From the NCBI GenBank assembly GCA_003694975.1, contig RFJH01000156.1, forward strand, positions 1 to 5,975: DNA of 5,975 bases. Reading direction: 5' to 3'. This document shows, one piece after another, positions 5,891-5,975 of this stretch. This DNA is from Anaerolineae bacterium. Lineage in GTDB: Bacteria; Chloroflexota; Anaerolineae; Anaerolineales; Villigracilaceae. The position numbers and the translations under genes are program-made. Under the pieces are notes generated by a model. It was not told the origin of the DNA. It saw nothing but the letters and a program-made list of their open reading frames with translations, and did no database searches. Position 1 is the stretch's first letter. Every line of letters begins with the position of its first letter.

Positions 5891-5924
5891 CCTGCGCTCG
5901 CGTAGCGTGCTGCAGGCATCCTGC
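5891..5924. repeat. Three-part inverted repeat after tupC (CCTGC / GCAGG / CCTGC)
   Basis: GCAGG (5912-5916) can pair with CCTGC 16 nt upstream (5891-5895) or with CCTGC 3 nt downstream (5920-5924, perfect GCAGG-CAT-CCTGC). The upstream pairing, with an inner GCT/AGC helix (5896-5898/5904-5906), could end the tup transcript, although no T-run follows. The downstream palindrome lies just upstream of a TATAAT at 5930 and could be an operator. The repeats are seen directly; both roles are speculative. Confidence 0.35.
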
Positions 5925-5929
5925 CCTGG

Positions 5930-5935
5930 TATAAT
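5930..5935 (+). promoter_or_regulatory. Probable -10 element for a gene starting at the right edge
   Basis: GGTATAATG contains a perfect TATAAT, preceded by GG as at the tupA promoter. No clear -35 is found at 16-18 nt. Start codons near the edge are GTG at 5950 and GTG at 5957 (the latter reading V-P-R-P-G-K), both open to the end of the window. The expected transcription start, near 5943, would give a leader of under 20 nt. The gene itself cannot be identified from these few codons. Confidence 0.5.
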
Positions 5936-5975
5936 GCCCTCCGGCGAACGTGAACGGTGCCCCGCCCCGGCAAAG

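Noticed and set aside
5881..5934. 17-codon cysteine-containing ORF (ATG at 5881, stop within the TATAAT) after an AAGGA
   Set aside because: It is very short, spans the inverted repeats and promoter, and has no supporting conservation visible; the AAGGA is the end of tupC.

Overview
The window is about 6 kb of moderately GC-rich bacterial DNA. It most resembles a chromosome segment of a Chloroflexota (Anaerolineae-like) bacterium. That placement is an inference from three things: a LexA with a Gram-positive-type GAAC-N4-GTTC operator, a class III aminotransferase of the archaeal/thermophile-like branch, and apparently leaderless promoters. No marker gene fixes the taxonomy. I see no mobile element, CRISPR array, tRNA or rRNA.

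Layout. (1) Positions 1-189 hold the 3' end of a plus-strand gene, probably the C-terminal beta-sandwich of a secreted or glycosidase-like protein. A gene-free gap of about 200 bp follows, with two hairpins at 244-274 and 347-377. (2) A minus-strand two-gene operon runs leftward: a ROK-family sugar kinase (1751-2686), then 25 bp later a class III PLP-dependent aminotransferase (397-1725). (3) A 127-bp divergent intergenic region (2687-2813) carries a leaderless-type promoter for the kinase and a strong sigma-70-type promoter for lexA, with an SOS box in its spacer. (4) lexA (2814-3494) ends in a clear intrinsic terminator. (5) A tungstate ABC importer operon, tupA-tupB-tupC (3574-5877), starts from a second leaderless-type promoter. 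(6) The last ~100 bp holds inverted repeats and a third TATAAT element that probably drives a gene beginning at or beyond the right edge.

How the parts work together. LexA should repress its own gene by binding between its -35 and -10 and self-cleave at Ala92-Gly93 upon DNA damage. TupA (lipoprotein receptor), TupB (permease) and TupC (ATPase) form a complete high-affinity tungstate importer, which would supply tungsten-pterin enzymes encoded elsewhere. The kinase probably phosphorylates a hexose; its substrate and its link to the co-transcribed aminotransferase cannot be settled from sequence.

No wholly new system is evident; most genes belong to known families. The most notable signals are regulatory: two unrelated genes share the arrangement TATAAT-(7 nt ending GCGGCC)-ATG, whereas lexA has a conventional Shine-Dalgarno leader.
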